A DNA stretch of 64,000 nucleotides from Cytidiella melzeri (taxonomy: Eukaryota; Basidiomycota; Agaricomycetes; Polyporales; Irpicaceae): the NCBI GenBank assembly GCA_022592445.1, contig JABYQR010000049.1, positions 124,001 through 188,000 of the forward strand, read 5' to 3'. Under the pieces are notes generated by a model. The model did not search any database. It saw nothing but the letters and a program-made list of their open reading frames with translations, and had not been told where the DNA came from. The translations under genes and the position numbers were made by a program. How positions within the stretch are numbered: the first letter of the stretch is position 1; each line of letters begins with the position of its first letter. Below, one piece after another: positions 35,330-48,533 of the stretch.

Positions 35330-36397
35330 TCATCCAAACTCCGCAGTCGGAGCACTTGATTGCAATAATCCATCGTCCGACCAACGACCAACCCAACTCT
35401 TGCACATTCCCTTTCTCACACCCAGCTGCTCGCGGTCCAACCCTCCCCCACCCACCGCCAACGTTCCCCTCCACACATCCTCATCGTCGTCTACCTCCCA
35501 CACCAGCCCCAGCTTCTCTCCTTCCACCAGGAAATCACGACACACCTCCGCCCGCGTGTACTTTCCCGCGACGACATATGTCCGGGACGTACACGAGCGC
35601 GCCAGCAGGGACGCCAAACACGAGAGCAGCACGTCGTGGGATGTCTCGAAATGCAGGAGATCCGAAAGAATGACAACGTCAAACGATCCCGTGGAAGACA
35701 GCGCTCTGGGTATTATCATCAAAAATGGTTTCATCTGCGCCTCATCGAGAACTTACAGCAGCGGTCTCACGTCTTTTCCCCACTCGTATCCGACACAATG
35801 CACCGCTGCTTGCGGCGAAAAGTGGACTTGGTTCCTCTGGACGTTGTGTTGTAAATTATCGAGGATGGTGTGGTCTGGATAGTCTGTGACCACTACCAAC
35901 GAAGGGGGATCTGCAAGGGTAGCTGAGAGGAGGGAGGGCAACGCGCATCCTGCCCCCAACTCGACAACTGAAAAACCAGCACCACAAAGTGAGTTGCAGC
36001 GGCGGGTGGATGGAAACATTCAGCTGGCTCTAACCTGTCTTGCCAGATATCGGCACCAAGCCTCGCTCGATCCGCTCTGCCAAGAAGAGGGACGGAGAGA
36101 ACAGATGATCGGACAGTAGGGTGATCGCCTTTTTCGTGTGGGCAGCCGGCAAGGATACTTGGTTTCATACATCAGAGGTACGAGTGAATGTCGACGGGGT
36201 ATGCGTTACCTTGCCTTCCTAGAACATATTCGGGATGCAAAGTATCAATACGAGCCGGATTCCAATCTCTGTGTGCATCTGAGTATTACCTTCGGGGCAG
36301 TTGTCAAGATTAGAGGACCGTAATGTATTGTATCGTCTTTTGCAACTTCGTCGTCGAAAAGACCTATCGTGTCTCCGAGCACGTCCTCTATCTCCAT
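35330..36397 (-). CDS. Nnt1/Efm7-like protein N-methyltransferase
   Basis: This is a seven-beta-strand SAM-dependent methyltransferase of the family that includes yeast Efm7/Nnt1, which modifies translation elongation factor eEF1A. The start at 36397 gives MEIEDVLGDTIGLFDDE. Introns separate HYGPLILTTAPK, then LLSDHLFSPSLFLAERIERG, then the SAM-binding motif I VVELGAGCALPSLLSA (Val rebuilt across the intron). Next come VVVTDYPDHTILDNLQHNV (acidic motif II), YEWGKDVRPLL, then after another intron FDVVILSDLLHFETSHD and RTYVVAGKYTR. The last about 50 residues are Gly-rich and weakly constrained. The LLHF and TDYP patterns fit this family better than small-molecule methyltransferases. The substrate is inferred from the family only. 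Confidence 0.85.
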
Positions 36398-36962
36398 GGT
36401 GGGAAGTGGTAGAAGGCCGAGCGAGTTCGTCGTTAATTGTGCGCCTATAATTAGCGTGGCGGCTTTGTGGCGCGAGATGATCGGCTTGCGACTGGCCCAA
36501 AAAGGCTATCGCACTTGGGTACGGCGTCGGCTGAGCGCCGCAATGAAATCCTCAGAAAGTACCAAACAATTGTATGCGATATGTCACCTCAACAAAATAT
36601 TTTTACATACTCATGGTTGATGCGCAGGCTCACATGTAAACGAAAGCATAACATTTAGGGAGAGCAACAGGTAAGCAGGAGCAGGGCAGATAAACATCAC
36701 ATGCTTTGTATCGAATATACATGACATGTCCATTAGAAGCGCATTAATGTGGCACGACCAGATGGTTCTTTGATAAGCAAACCTGCTTGTGCTACCCAGA
36801 CGTAAAGAAGTTAACTGCTGAAACTACAACAGCAACGAGGAATAAGACACTTGCCTTTCTTCTCCTTATCACGTGACTTTATCTATTGGGTCGAAGTAGC
36901 CCCTGTGAACATGACTCGCCAAAGTAAGGTTTTTTGTGATCTAAATCCACGAGTTCTCAAGT

Positions 36963-37793
36963 ACTTACGTTCTTCGCACTGCGGACGGCAAGGCAAGCGT
37001 GAACCCAGAACCAGAGGCTGGCCAGACCTCGGCTCCGAATCCGCGCTCGCCGTTGCCGTCTACCCTCCCCCCTGCGCAAACCCTAGGAAACAACGTATAC
37101 AAGCCTAATTTGAGTCTATTGCGGGGTTCTTGACCGAGTAGCCAACAATAAAAACTTACCGTGCCGCATTGGCACACCATTGCCTTTGACTGAGGCAAAA
37201 ACGGAGTCAGTATCATGGTGACAGAAAGAACAACAGAAATAGCGGCACTTACCTCCGAACGCCCCTCTGATCCTACTAATCTTCCACCTCGCTGCTAGAA
37301 TGATTCTGGGTCAGCGGGGGAGCCTCAGAAACAACAATACAATATGACGAAGAACACGAAAGCAAATGAGCCTGGAAATAAAAAGGGAAAAACCAGATGA
37401 TATGACGATCCTAGGGTCATGACTCCCTCACGCCAAGTCATCCGGCTACTTGCCCGCGAGCTCGCTGGGCCCAGCGAACTCGTGCCATAACATGTCGGTG
37501 CACTGCGCCGACAAAACCGGTCTATATGTCACAAGCATGAATGAGCTTCAGTCTACAAATCAAAGTGACAAACTCACCTCGCCAGCAAAGCCCTCCGTGC
37601 CATGCCTATCAAAAAGCAAGAAAAAGGAAAACACATGATTAGCACCACTGGCGAGACCAAGTAATCCCATATTCCACGCCGCGCGAGCGACGACATCCCA
37701 GGGTGATCAGCCCTCCGCCGCCGCCCGAAACGGCTCCTCCCAATCCCCATACTTACGATACTTACCACAACACCGTGTAGCCGACGCGACCAT
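36963..37793 (-). CDS. Possible small multi-exon gene (tiny exons)
   Basis: Starting at ATG 37793, tentative exons read MVASATRCC, then GMARRALLAR, RIRGAFG, VKGNGVPMRH and GRVDGNGERGFGAEVWP. Each ends at a GT-AG boundary with a strong donor (GTAAGT, GTGAGT) and the phase holds through all of them. The first donor is duplicated 9 nt apart. No stop-bearing final exon was identified and no family is recognised, so this could be a spliced non-coding RNA or coincidence. Confidence 0.25.
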
Positions 37794-38637
37794 CTTCGAT
37801 CTATGCAGGGAAAAGAGAGACGGTGAGTAGAGGACAGCGCGTGCCTTGCGAAGGAGGAAGAGAGAACAACAAGGGAACACATTGCAACACAATAGAGCAA
37901 ACACCCAGAGAGCAGGAGTTGGGTAATGAGCCCTCAAAACTGCTCATCTGGCCTACCGTCGTGGTCTGTCGGCCCATCGGTCTTGAGTCTTTAACACTGC
38001 ACGCGACTTCGAGAACGCCGGAAGATCTACGGCAAACAGAAAAACTAGCAGAGTCAGCTGTCTACATAGCAGTGAGCGGCCAATTACCTTGTAAGTAGGC
38101 AGATGCCAAAAGCGACCTAAGAAAAAGGCGGTGAGTGCAGATGACCAGCGTCTCTACGAGCGATGAGAGAACACATTTATGTGCTGGCACCAGATGATGA
38201 TTTATAATAAAATCTCCAGAAAGCAGGAGTCGGGTAATGAGCCCTTGAAACTGCTCATCTGGCCTACCAGTACAGCCCGTCGGCTCATTGGTCTCGATGC
38301 TTCATTACACTGCGCGCGACTCGAGCTTCAGGCTTGAAGAGCTTGAGATGGAGAGGAAGTTAGCAGAACAACAGCATTACATGAAGATACAGTCTCCACC
38401 CCTGAAGGTCGACATCCTTGGGTGATCAGCCCTCAATCTCACCCCAGAGGCTCCTCCAAACACACACCAACCTTCGAGCAGCCGGACGCGACGCTTGATG
38501 TATACCTGAGGATCTACTTGAAAGACGAAGAAGATGTAAAGGTCAAAGCATGGCGTGTAAGGTCAGAGGCATGCTGAAAGACTGCGAAGACAGAAGGAGG
38601 CACGACGCTCAAGCAGGGTCATGACTCCCCTCACGCC
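37413..38637. repeat. Three paired repeat modules in mirror order (C-A-B...B'-A'-C')
   Basis: Module C (AGGGTCATGACTCCC, 37413-37434 and 38615-38637). Module A (GACATCC...GGGTGATCAGCCCTC...GGCTCCTCC, 37692-37742 and 38411-38458). Module B (about 103 bp beginning AGCAGGAGT.GGGTAATGAG, 37911-38013 and 38222-38325). The B copies match over most positions. All copies are in the same orientation although their order is mirrored. Confidence 0.75.
37461..37476. repeat. 16-nt perfect palindrome
   Basis: TCGCTGGGCCCAGCGA reads the same on both strands, close to repeat module C. Coordinates are accurate to within a few bases. Confidence 0.6.
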
Positions 38638-38928
38638 GCATCTCACAACTATTTCTCAGCCGTACCTGAGCACATTGCCATCGGTCTTGAGACTTGAGGG
38701 AGGGTCTTCATCCCCCGAGGGCTTGATGGGACACTGCGCACGCGGAGTCTTCAATGACCTCTTGAGGGGCCAGGCCTGCACAAACGCTGAGAAAAGTGGG
38801 ATGAGGGTCGAGAGCAAGGAGCATGGGACGGTTTTGTCAGCCGCGATGAGGGTTATATAGCGATCCTCGTTGCGGTCGGCAGAACCCTCGGCTTACTTTT
38901 CTTGTCGTATCGAGAGTTCGCTGACAAA

Positions 38929-38966
38929 TGAGCAACTTCAGAATGACGGCTTTCTGAAGTTGCTCA
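38929..38966. repeat. Perfect 15-bp inverted repeat with 8-nt loop
   Basis: TGAGCAACTTCAGAA (38929-38943) pairs exactly with 38952-38966 around the loop TGACGGCT. A near copy of loop end plus right arm (GGCTTTCTGAAAGTTGCT) recurs at about 39,004-39,021. Confidence 0.9.
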
Positions 38967-39251
38967 CCTTGCACCAAGCTTTCGAAACGCGGCTTACGAT
39001 GTTGGCTTTCTGAAAGTTGCTGCCAGTTTGGATGGGACCGATTACGATTAGATTTCAGATCTCAAGGTCTCCGGGGTACTCAAGTCTCGGAGATTTCACA
39101 TGCTACTTGCACCGTTGGCCATAATACTGTACTGCCGGTACATGCTACTCGCGAGATGTACATCCGCCATTCAGCTTGTTCTCTACCATCGTCTCTATCA
39201 AGCCTTCCTCACCTTCTACAAGTCATTACAGCGAACGTTTGACCTTCAAGG

Positions 39252-40803
<1,552 letters not shown>

Positions 40804-41105
40804 CCAGTACGAGACTGTAAACTCCAGTCTGCTACAAAGTAGATCTCTCCACAGTGCTTTCATGTTAGCCATGATGCATGCCTCACTGATTGAGCCGTCG
40901 AACTAGTACAATTTCCAAAATAAGAAACATGTGTTACCGTTGGCATCGAGCTCGGGCAGACGCGCACGTCCGAGTATCACCTTGACCAGTTACCAGTGGC
41001 ATCATCAACATTGACTTTTCCCTGAAGTCCTCCTTGTTTACTGGCAAGGTACTGAGTCCTGGGGGCAACAACAGCTGTAAGCCACAGTTGTCGCAGTCAT
41101 ACGTA

Positions 41106-42592
41106 ATGAACCATCTCATGCTGCGCTCCTACTTTTGCCACCAAGCTGCGTCCAGCTCGCGTTCCTGCAGCGCTGCTTGTCGACGATATACGCAAAGTGC
41201 AGGCAAATATTTGAATCCGTTTGAAGTTCTTTACTTTGGAAGGGATGAGTTCTCTCGCACTGTTCTCGAGGAGTTATATGCTGCGAAGGGTGCGACATGT
41301 TCTGATTCGTCACTATATGAGACTAATGAACCTACGGTCTCCAGATGTATGGCAGGATATATCAATTGTCACACAGCCTGACATGAAAGTTGGGAGGCGA
41401 GGCTCACAGGTGTCAAGATGTAAGTTGCATGGCTGAAATACTTATGAACACCTCGAACCCATTACCTCTGTAGCTCCACTCAAGCAACTGGGAGAACGTC
41501 TCCAACTACCTGTCCATACTATACCTACAGAAAGGTCGGCGTTCAGATACTGGCAGGTTCCTCTTCCTTGTCATGGATTTTTTTGTGTTCCTGCTAACGT
41601 GGCACCTTGCTCTAGCCACCAGCTCCTTTCAGTGAATCACCGCCATCCCCGTCGCGTGTATTGGTGACTGCCTCTTTCGGCCGTATTCTCCCCAACTCAC
41701 TCTTGCAACGCTTTGCACCTGGCAGAAGACTGAACGTGCACCCTTCCCTTCTGCCGGAATACCGTGGTCCTGCACCAATACAGCATGCTCTGTTGGACGG
41801 TATGAAAGAGACTGGAGTGTGTGTGATCGAGATGATGGAGTTTAAGAAGGGTATTGACGCAGGAGACATATGGGGCCAGCGACAGCTAGTGAGTTCTCTG
41901 TTTCGCAGAGGTCTGTGCCCATACTGAACTGTGCTGTAGCCCATTCCGGAGGACGTTGTATTTCCTGTGCTGCGCGATTCACTCGCTCTTGAAGGAGGCA
42001 AACTCCTAGTGTCTGTTCTTCGGGAGATGAGGTCTGGGACGGTACATGCCAGATTATGCCATGCAGATGAGAATGCCAGCTGATGTCGTATACTGTCACA
42101 GGCGACTTCCACTCCGCAACGCACCGATGCCAGTGCTCGACATGCACCTCTCATCACAACGAAAGATGCTTTACTCGACTTTCGAAATATGACAGCATCA
42201 GCTATAGTGCAACGACACAACGCCGTTTCTCATCAGGTAGGCAGCTTGCAATTCACCCTCGAGCCTTATGATCGCTCAAGTCTTCACTTTTCATACAGAA
42301 AGGAGTCTTTACCAGGCTAAAAACGGGAAAAATCTTGCAGCTACATGACCCTGTTGTGCTCGAAAGCCCGCCGGTCACATTGCTGTCGCTCATTCCGGAC
42401 GTGGGGTTAGCCATTTACGAGCCACATGGCAAGGCTTTGCTGATACGCTGCGCCTTCGACACTGTCCTCTCTGTTCGCATGGTTCAGCAACAAGACAAAA
42501 AGGCTCTGAACGTCAAGGCGTGGTGGAACGGTGTGAGACCAGAGATGAGGCATGATTCATCCATGGAGGACGGACCCATCGTCTTTCTGTGA
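41106..42592 (+). CDS. FMT1: Methionyl-tRNA formyltransferase, mitochondrial
   Basis: It transfers a formyl group from 10-formyl-THF to initiator Met-tRNA for mitochondrial translation. The start ATG at 41106 gives a Ser/Arg/Cys-rich, acid-poor leader (MNHLMLRSYFCHQ...) suited to import. The formyltransferase core follows: FEVLYFGRDEFSRTVLEEL, DISIVTQPDMK, LGERLQLPVHTIP, VLVTASFGRILP, then the active-site block LNVHPSLLPEYRGPAPIQHAL (about 41,730-41,795), ETGVCVIEMMEFKKGIDAGDI and the C-terminal beta-barrel region (ITTKDALLDFRNMTAS, VQRHNAVSHQ, LNVKAWWNGVRPE). About six short introns. It ends EDGPIVFL at 42592. Confidence 0.93.
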
Positions 42593-43081
42593 AAACACAG
42601 AAGACGACGGAGTGTCTTTCAATATCGATCGATGTGTGGATATGTTTTGCTTGACGGTAAGCCATAGGTCGAATCTCATAAATTTCGATCCTTCAAACTC
42701 ATAGGACCCGATGTTTAGTACGGGTTAATAGTTCAGTTTCACCATCATGCACTTCGATGCTTGAAGAACCTTCCCGAGTAACTAGACTTGTGGTTTCAAC
42801 TTGCCTCGGTTCAGAGTGCCCATTGCTCAATAATGATGGTTTCTGAGCTCCATTGCGCTGAGCTCGGTGTCATCATGCGCACGATATGAGTACTCCTATA
42901 ATTGCTTCGTCGTCACGGCTTCTAAGTTCATGTCGGGATTACTATAAGAGGAGAAATGACGCTACGCGTTTGATACGCGTCTCGTCACGTCACGTCACGG
43001 CGGACTAGTAGCGACTGCAGGCCTTACCAACCGCACCCACTCATACCACTTTCCAGATTCTACGTGTCGTATAAATCTGGG
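42593..43081 (+). promoter_or_regulatory. MSH6 upstream region with two MluI cell-cycle boxes
   Basis: ACGCGT occurs at 42964-42969 and 42975-42980, about 100-118 bp before the MSH6 ATG. It is followed by a CGTCA repeat (TCACGTCACGTCACG, about 42,984-42,998). ACGCGT is the MBF (Mbp1/Swi6) site that drives G1/S expression of replication and repair genes in fungi. Assignment here is by motif, position and gene function. Confidence 0.6.
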
Positions 43082-46000
43082 ATGGCCTCGCAAGGAAAGA
43101 AATCTTCGGACAAAACTGCGACCGGGGACAAAATGAAGCAGAAAAGCTTGATGGCATTCTTCAGTAAACCGGGAGCTGCTCCCGCCGCGTCCAGCGCGAA
43201 ACCGGTAGAGAATACAAAGAAGAATACAGCGAAACCGTTCAAGACGGCGAGTGCGAGTGAAAGCCGCGTAGACGACGCGCCTTCCTCTGATATTCTTGAG
43301 GCACCTGCGAAGGGCGGGTCTCAGCCCTCTGCTGTCGAAAGTCCTCGTGGTACACGTAGTTCACATGCACCGAGCAGCCCCATGGAGACACCGCCTACCA
43401 GCGATCCAGTTGACGTAGACATGCTTGTCGATGAGGACAAAAAGGTCAATGGCCAAAAGCCCAACGCGACGTCCGTGAGTAGCCGTGGGCCACGGCCACA
43501 AAATATTCATTAGCTGACATAGCTCATGCCTCGCAGGATTCCAGAGCCAACAAGCGCAAAGTCATCGTCGATGATTCTGACGAGGAAGCCCAGGATGTAG
43601 ACGCCTCAGCGTATCGTAAAGGTCTGTCTGCTTACCAGCCATCCCCAGAGCCCAAACGTCAGCCTAGTACGTCTGGTGCTTGTTACACGCGGAGTAAATC
43701 TTGACTCTCCATAAGCGCGAAACAAGAAAGCTCGCGTGTCTGTTCTTCTTTCAGATAATGAGGAAGGCTCTGAAGATGAAGCAACGACCACCTTCTCCAA
43801 ACGACTCGCGAAATTCAAACCGCCTGTGAAGACGAAGTCAAAATGTAAGCGACATCATTGCGAACTGCCCTTACCTCGAAACTTATGAGAGGATGTATCG
43901 TGATGAAAGCTCGCAAATCTGTTGCGGACGACGATGACGATTTTATCGTTCCTGACGACGAAGAAGACGAAGAAGACGAGGACGTCCCGCCTTCATCTCG
44001 CCCGCCATCGCGGGCTTCTGGTAGCTCATCTCGTGCATCTTCTCGATTGTCGGATTACGCGCATACATCCGCCTCTGAACCCGAGGATGAAGAGGACGTG
44101 GCTGCTCCTGCTGTAGCTGCACGGCAGAATAAGCCAAAGAAAGACCATCGTCCAACAACAAAGACTGGGAATTCCAAAGGCGGTAGTAGTGACATGTTCT
44201 TGACAGCTGCTGAACGTCGTGCGCTCAAGCAGAAGGAAGACAAAAAGAGCAACGAGGATCCGTTCGACTTCCTGCTGGATCCACGAGACAAAGATGGTGT
44301 CCGCCCTGGTGAGCCGGGTTATGACCCTAGGACCTTGTACGTGCCACCGAAGGCGTGGAAAACCTTCACTCCATTCGAAAAGCAGGTGCGGCCTTGTTTT
44401 GCGAGACATGAATCCAGAGGCTGACTGATACACTTCGATAGTTCTGGGAGATCAAGCAGAATCATTATGATACAGTGCTGTTTTTCCAGAAAGGCAAATT
44501 CCTTGAGCTCTACGAGGAAGACGCTCGAATTGGCCATCAAGAGTTCGATCTCAAGTTGACGCAGCGGGTGAAGATGAGTATGGTGAGCATGTAGCGATTG
44601 TCATTTTTTAATTTCTACTCTGACGAAGTCGCTCACAGGTTGGAGTCCCAGAACAAAGCTTCAATTTTTGGGCAGCCAAGTTTTTGGCGAAAGGTGAGTA
44701 AAAGCTGACTGTGAAGTGTTCATCATAGTAAACGACTACGCCCAGGTTATAAAGTCGGCCGTGTCGACCAGGCGGAGACAGCTCTTGGCGCAGAGATGCG
44801 TGTCGCAGCTGACAAAGGAAATAAGAAGAAAGCAGAAGATAAAGGCAAAGACAAGATCGTCCGCAGGGAGCTGAACAAAGTGTATACCAACGGTACTTTG
44901 GTAGACGAAGCTCTCCTCACAGATGAGCAAGCCGGGCACTGTGTCAGCCTTCGTGAGGATGGCGCTGAAGATCCGAAGACAGGGAGTCAAAAGTTTGGTC
45001 TATGTGTCCTCGACAGTGCCACGAGCGAGTTCAACCTTAGTGCCTTCGAAGACGATGCGTGTCGGACAAGGCTTGAGACCATGATGCGTCAACTGCGACC
45101 AAAGGAGATCATATTCACCAAGGTATGACTTACTGATGTACATTCCTTTCTTAACCTCATACTTCGTGTTTATAGGGCAATTTGTCTGTGTCTACGACTC
45201 GACTTCTGAAATCTACGCTTTCTGGCGACTGTCTCTGGACCAGTCTACGAGAGAGCGAAGGACTTACGTTCGAGAAGACTATTAGGGAATTGAAAGCCCT
45301 GTATCCTCGTGGAGAAGATGAGGATGATGCAGACATGGAGGGTATACCTCACGGTCTCAGCGCATCGGTCCCAGAAGCCATTAGGTCTATGATCATGTAT
45401 TCTGGGGCGATGGAAGCGTTAGGATCCATGATATGGTGAGCCACTTCGAATGGCTTGGACCCAGGATGCTGACTCAGGACGCTATAAGGTATCTTCGCAC
45501 CCTCAACATTGACAAAGATATCTTGAGCATGAAAAACTTCAATATCTATGATCCAATGAAGAGGGGCCAAGGATTGGTCCTTGACGGTCAAACTCTGGCG
45601 CACGTAGAGGTTCTTCTGAACAGCGAAGGCACGGACGATGGGACCCTTCTCAAGCTGCTCGGTAGATGCATCACTCCTGCTGGTAAGCCTTTCATCTACT
45701 GCTAGCAGTAATGTGAGTCTAGACTCTTTGACAGGTAAACGGCTTTTCCGTATATGGCTCTGCATGCCTCTGCGAGAGATCTCAGACATCAACGCCCGGT
45801 ATGCCTGTTATGACTTTGTCCACAAGCAGATGTCTCATTTGCTATGTACAGTCTTGATGCTGTGGATGACCTTATTGACCACCCGACCTTCGAATCTGAG
45901 TTTACTGACATTGCCAAAAGCCTCCCTGATCTCGAGCGAATTGTGTCGCGTGTGCATGCCAACAACTGCCGCGTCAAGGACTTCCTGAAAGTGCTTGAGG

Positions 46001-48338
46001 TACGATTCCCACACTGCAATTTTGTGAATCTAACTCAGTACTATCGCGCTAGTCTTTCAAGAAGCTGAGCAAGGGTCTCGCATCTTTAGCAACCACTGCA
46101 GACTCGTTCAAGTCAAATAATATCTCAGGATTATTGCGCTCAGCTCCCGATTTGTCGCCGCATCTCAAGCACGTGAAATCGATATTCAAGTTGTCAGAGA
46201 ATGGTAAGTAATTTCAACCATAAAGGGTCTTCTATCGAGGCGTGTTGACCACTTCTGCCTAGGTGGGGACGAGCTCATACCGGAAGACGGCAAGGATGAA
46301 CAGTATGATAACATCCAAGAAGAGATCACGGCCTTAGAGAGGCAACTGGAAAAGGATTTGAGGAGGCTTCAAAAGGATGTTGGGTACGTCGAGTTCGTCG
46401 CTACTCAACACATGATTGACTGCGGACACAGATGCGACTTGGAGTACTGGCATAGCGCTCAAGGGACGAAGGTAATTGAATGTATATGCTGCTCCTGGTT
46501 CGGATCCCTGATTGTGGGGCAGGAAATCTACTTGGTTCAAACGAAGGCGAAGGAAAAGAATATCCCGCGTAACTGGGCGAAGAGTGGGAGTACAAAGGTA
46601 AGCGATATGGAGGTTGGCTGCGGTTATTACTGAGCAACCGTTATCTCTAGGCTTTCAACCGGTGGCTTGTTCCGGAGCTCGCACCAACAATCCGCAGCTT
46701 GAAGGAGGCACGAGAGCTTCGTAATACCTCCATCAAGAATTTCCGCAGTCGTGTATACGCCGAGTTTGACACGGACCGTGGCGTGTATCTGCGAGCTATC
46801 AGAGTGCTCTCTGAGTTGGACTGCCTCTTCAGTTTGGCGAGATCTTCGGTCGCATTAGGCGAACCTTCATGCAGACCAGAATTCATTGAAGGCGACTGTG
46901 CGTGGATGGACTTCGAGCAACTGCGACATCCTGCGCTGAGCGTGAGTGCTGGCTTCCGGGGAGACTTCATTCCCAATGACGTTAAGCTTGGAGGGGACGT
47001 TGCACGCGTCGCCCTGCTTACTGGTGCGTGTAATCTAACGTCGATTTTGAATCATTGCTGAAGCTCACGCAACCTTCGATAGGACCGAATATGGGGTACG
47101 TAGCAGTTTGTAGCTTGTTCTATAGCTGACATCAAACTTTTGTCGCTACAGAGGTAAATCTACGGTAAGTAAATGTTGGCTACGTCTATCACTTCAATCT
47201 CATGACAGTACGACAGGCTATGCGTATGACCGCGGTCGGTATTGTGCGTTTCGTATTCTTTTGAACACGTTCTATGGCGACTGATGGAGATCATGGCTAG
47301 ATCATGGCGCAGCTAGGTATGCGTGTACCTGCTAGCAAGGCTAGGTAACTTGTATCCCTTCCTTTCCTTGCGATATTCAATGACGACTGATGGTTCCACC
47401 AGGATCTGCCCTGTAGATGCAATTTTAACCCGAATGGGTGCCTACGACAACATGTTCTCTAATGCTAGTACCTTCAAGGTTGAATTAGACGAATGGTATG
47501 TTGCCCTCAATATTGATCGACCCGAGACCTGAATTCAGTCTTATAGTTGTAAGATCCTTCGTGATGCTACGCCTCGCTCACTCGTGATTCTGGATGGTAG
47601 GTCAACCGACTCAATCTTGAACATCGCGCTGATGTTTGGAAATCAGAACTCGGAAGGGGCACGTCCACATATGTAAGTGATACATGTATCCATTTTGCCG
47701 TAGGTATCTCACCGTAGATCACAGGACGGGATGGCGATTGCGGGGGTGAGGGCTAATGTCTCCGTATCTACCAGTCCTGATTTGCTAACCTTTGCTTTAG
47801 GCAGTGCTACATCAACTTGCTTCACAGACCCTTGCCTTATCATTCTTCGCGACGCACTATGGATCGCTTACGGATGACTTTTCATACCATTCCAACATCC
47901 GCAATATGCACATGTCGACTCTTGTGGATGACGAGAAACGCGAAGTAAGTTTGCATATGCTAGTGTGATTGTCAGTCGGGAATCTGACGACATGTAACGC
48001 AGCTGGTCTTTCTATACAAGCTCACAGAGGGCGTAGCATCGTCCTCCTTCGGAACACACGTGGCTAATTTAGCTGGCGTTCCTCTTTCCGTCATAGAACG
48101 TGCCGATGTTGTCTCGAAGGACTTCGCGAGGCAGTTCAAGGAGAAGATCGAAGGGAAGCGAAAGGACAATACTGCTGATGGCCGACTCCCGCTTACCGTC
48201 CAAGCTGATTTCGCCTATCTGTGCAAGTTGGCTACTGGCAAATGTCAGTTGCCCGACGATGAAGTACGCAAAAGGGAGGTATTGAGAATGTTGAAGGCGT
48301 CCGTCGGCTCCTTCCTTCGGCAACTCAGTGCTCAGTAG
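43082..48338 (+). CDS. MSH6: MSH6, DNA mismatch-repair MutS homologue
   Basis: It forms MutS-alpha with Msh2 and recognises base mismatches. The ATG at 43082 gives [11 protein letters not shown] and a textbook PCNA-interacting box QKSLMAFF (residues 20-27). An acidic, Ser-rich linker follows. The mismatch-binding domain has [28 protein letters not shown], the Phe-x-Glu analogue. Connector, lever and clamp follow ([37 protein letters not shown]-type coiled coil). The ATPase has Walker A TGPNMGGKST split over a 13-nt exon (47152-47164), then MRMTAVG (47217-47243), [23 protein letters not shown], Walker [16 protein letters not shown] (Glu rebuilt across an intron) and FATHY. It ends with the helix-turn-helix region ([23 protein letters not shown]). 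Roughly 20 introns; several exon borders are approximate. Confidence 0.97.
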
Positions 48339-48533
48339 ATCCAACAATAAGGTGTCATAAACAATAAGCGTCGAACCACATATCCTCTCGTCAACGGTCC
48401 TCATCTGTTTTTGTTCGGTGCTCTCGCTGCTCTGTCTACTTCAAACCCTAAATGATGTCCCCTCTGCTCGCTGTTAACGGAGTATATACAAACTGCAAAT
48501 CTACTTGTTATACATTGCTATCCGAAAGACCAT

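Larger units (their letters stand above)
36398..39251. other. Gene-poor region with repeats, hairpins and a possible micro-exon transcript
   Basis: There is no long ORF with family similarity. The minus strand from about 37,800 to 36,960 shows several good donor/acceptor pairs around very short open segments. From 37,413 to 38,637 three short sequence modules each occur twice. A perfect hairpin and a partial copy of it lie at 38,929-39,021. The last 250 bp probably hold the nitronate monooxygenase promoter. Confidence 0.5.

Noticed and set aside
35125..35882. Two long plus-strand ORFs rich in Pro, Ser and His
   Set aside because: They lie antisense to the methyltransferase exons, which have recognisable motifs and consistent splicing.
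43064..43081. Start of MSH6 at 43064
   Set aside because: The codon is GTG; the first ATG in frame is 43082 and directly precedes the typical N-terminus with the PCNA box.
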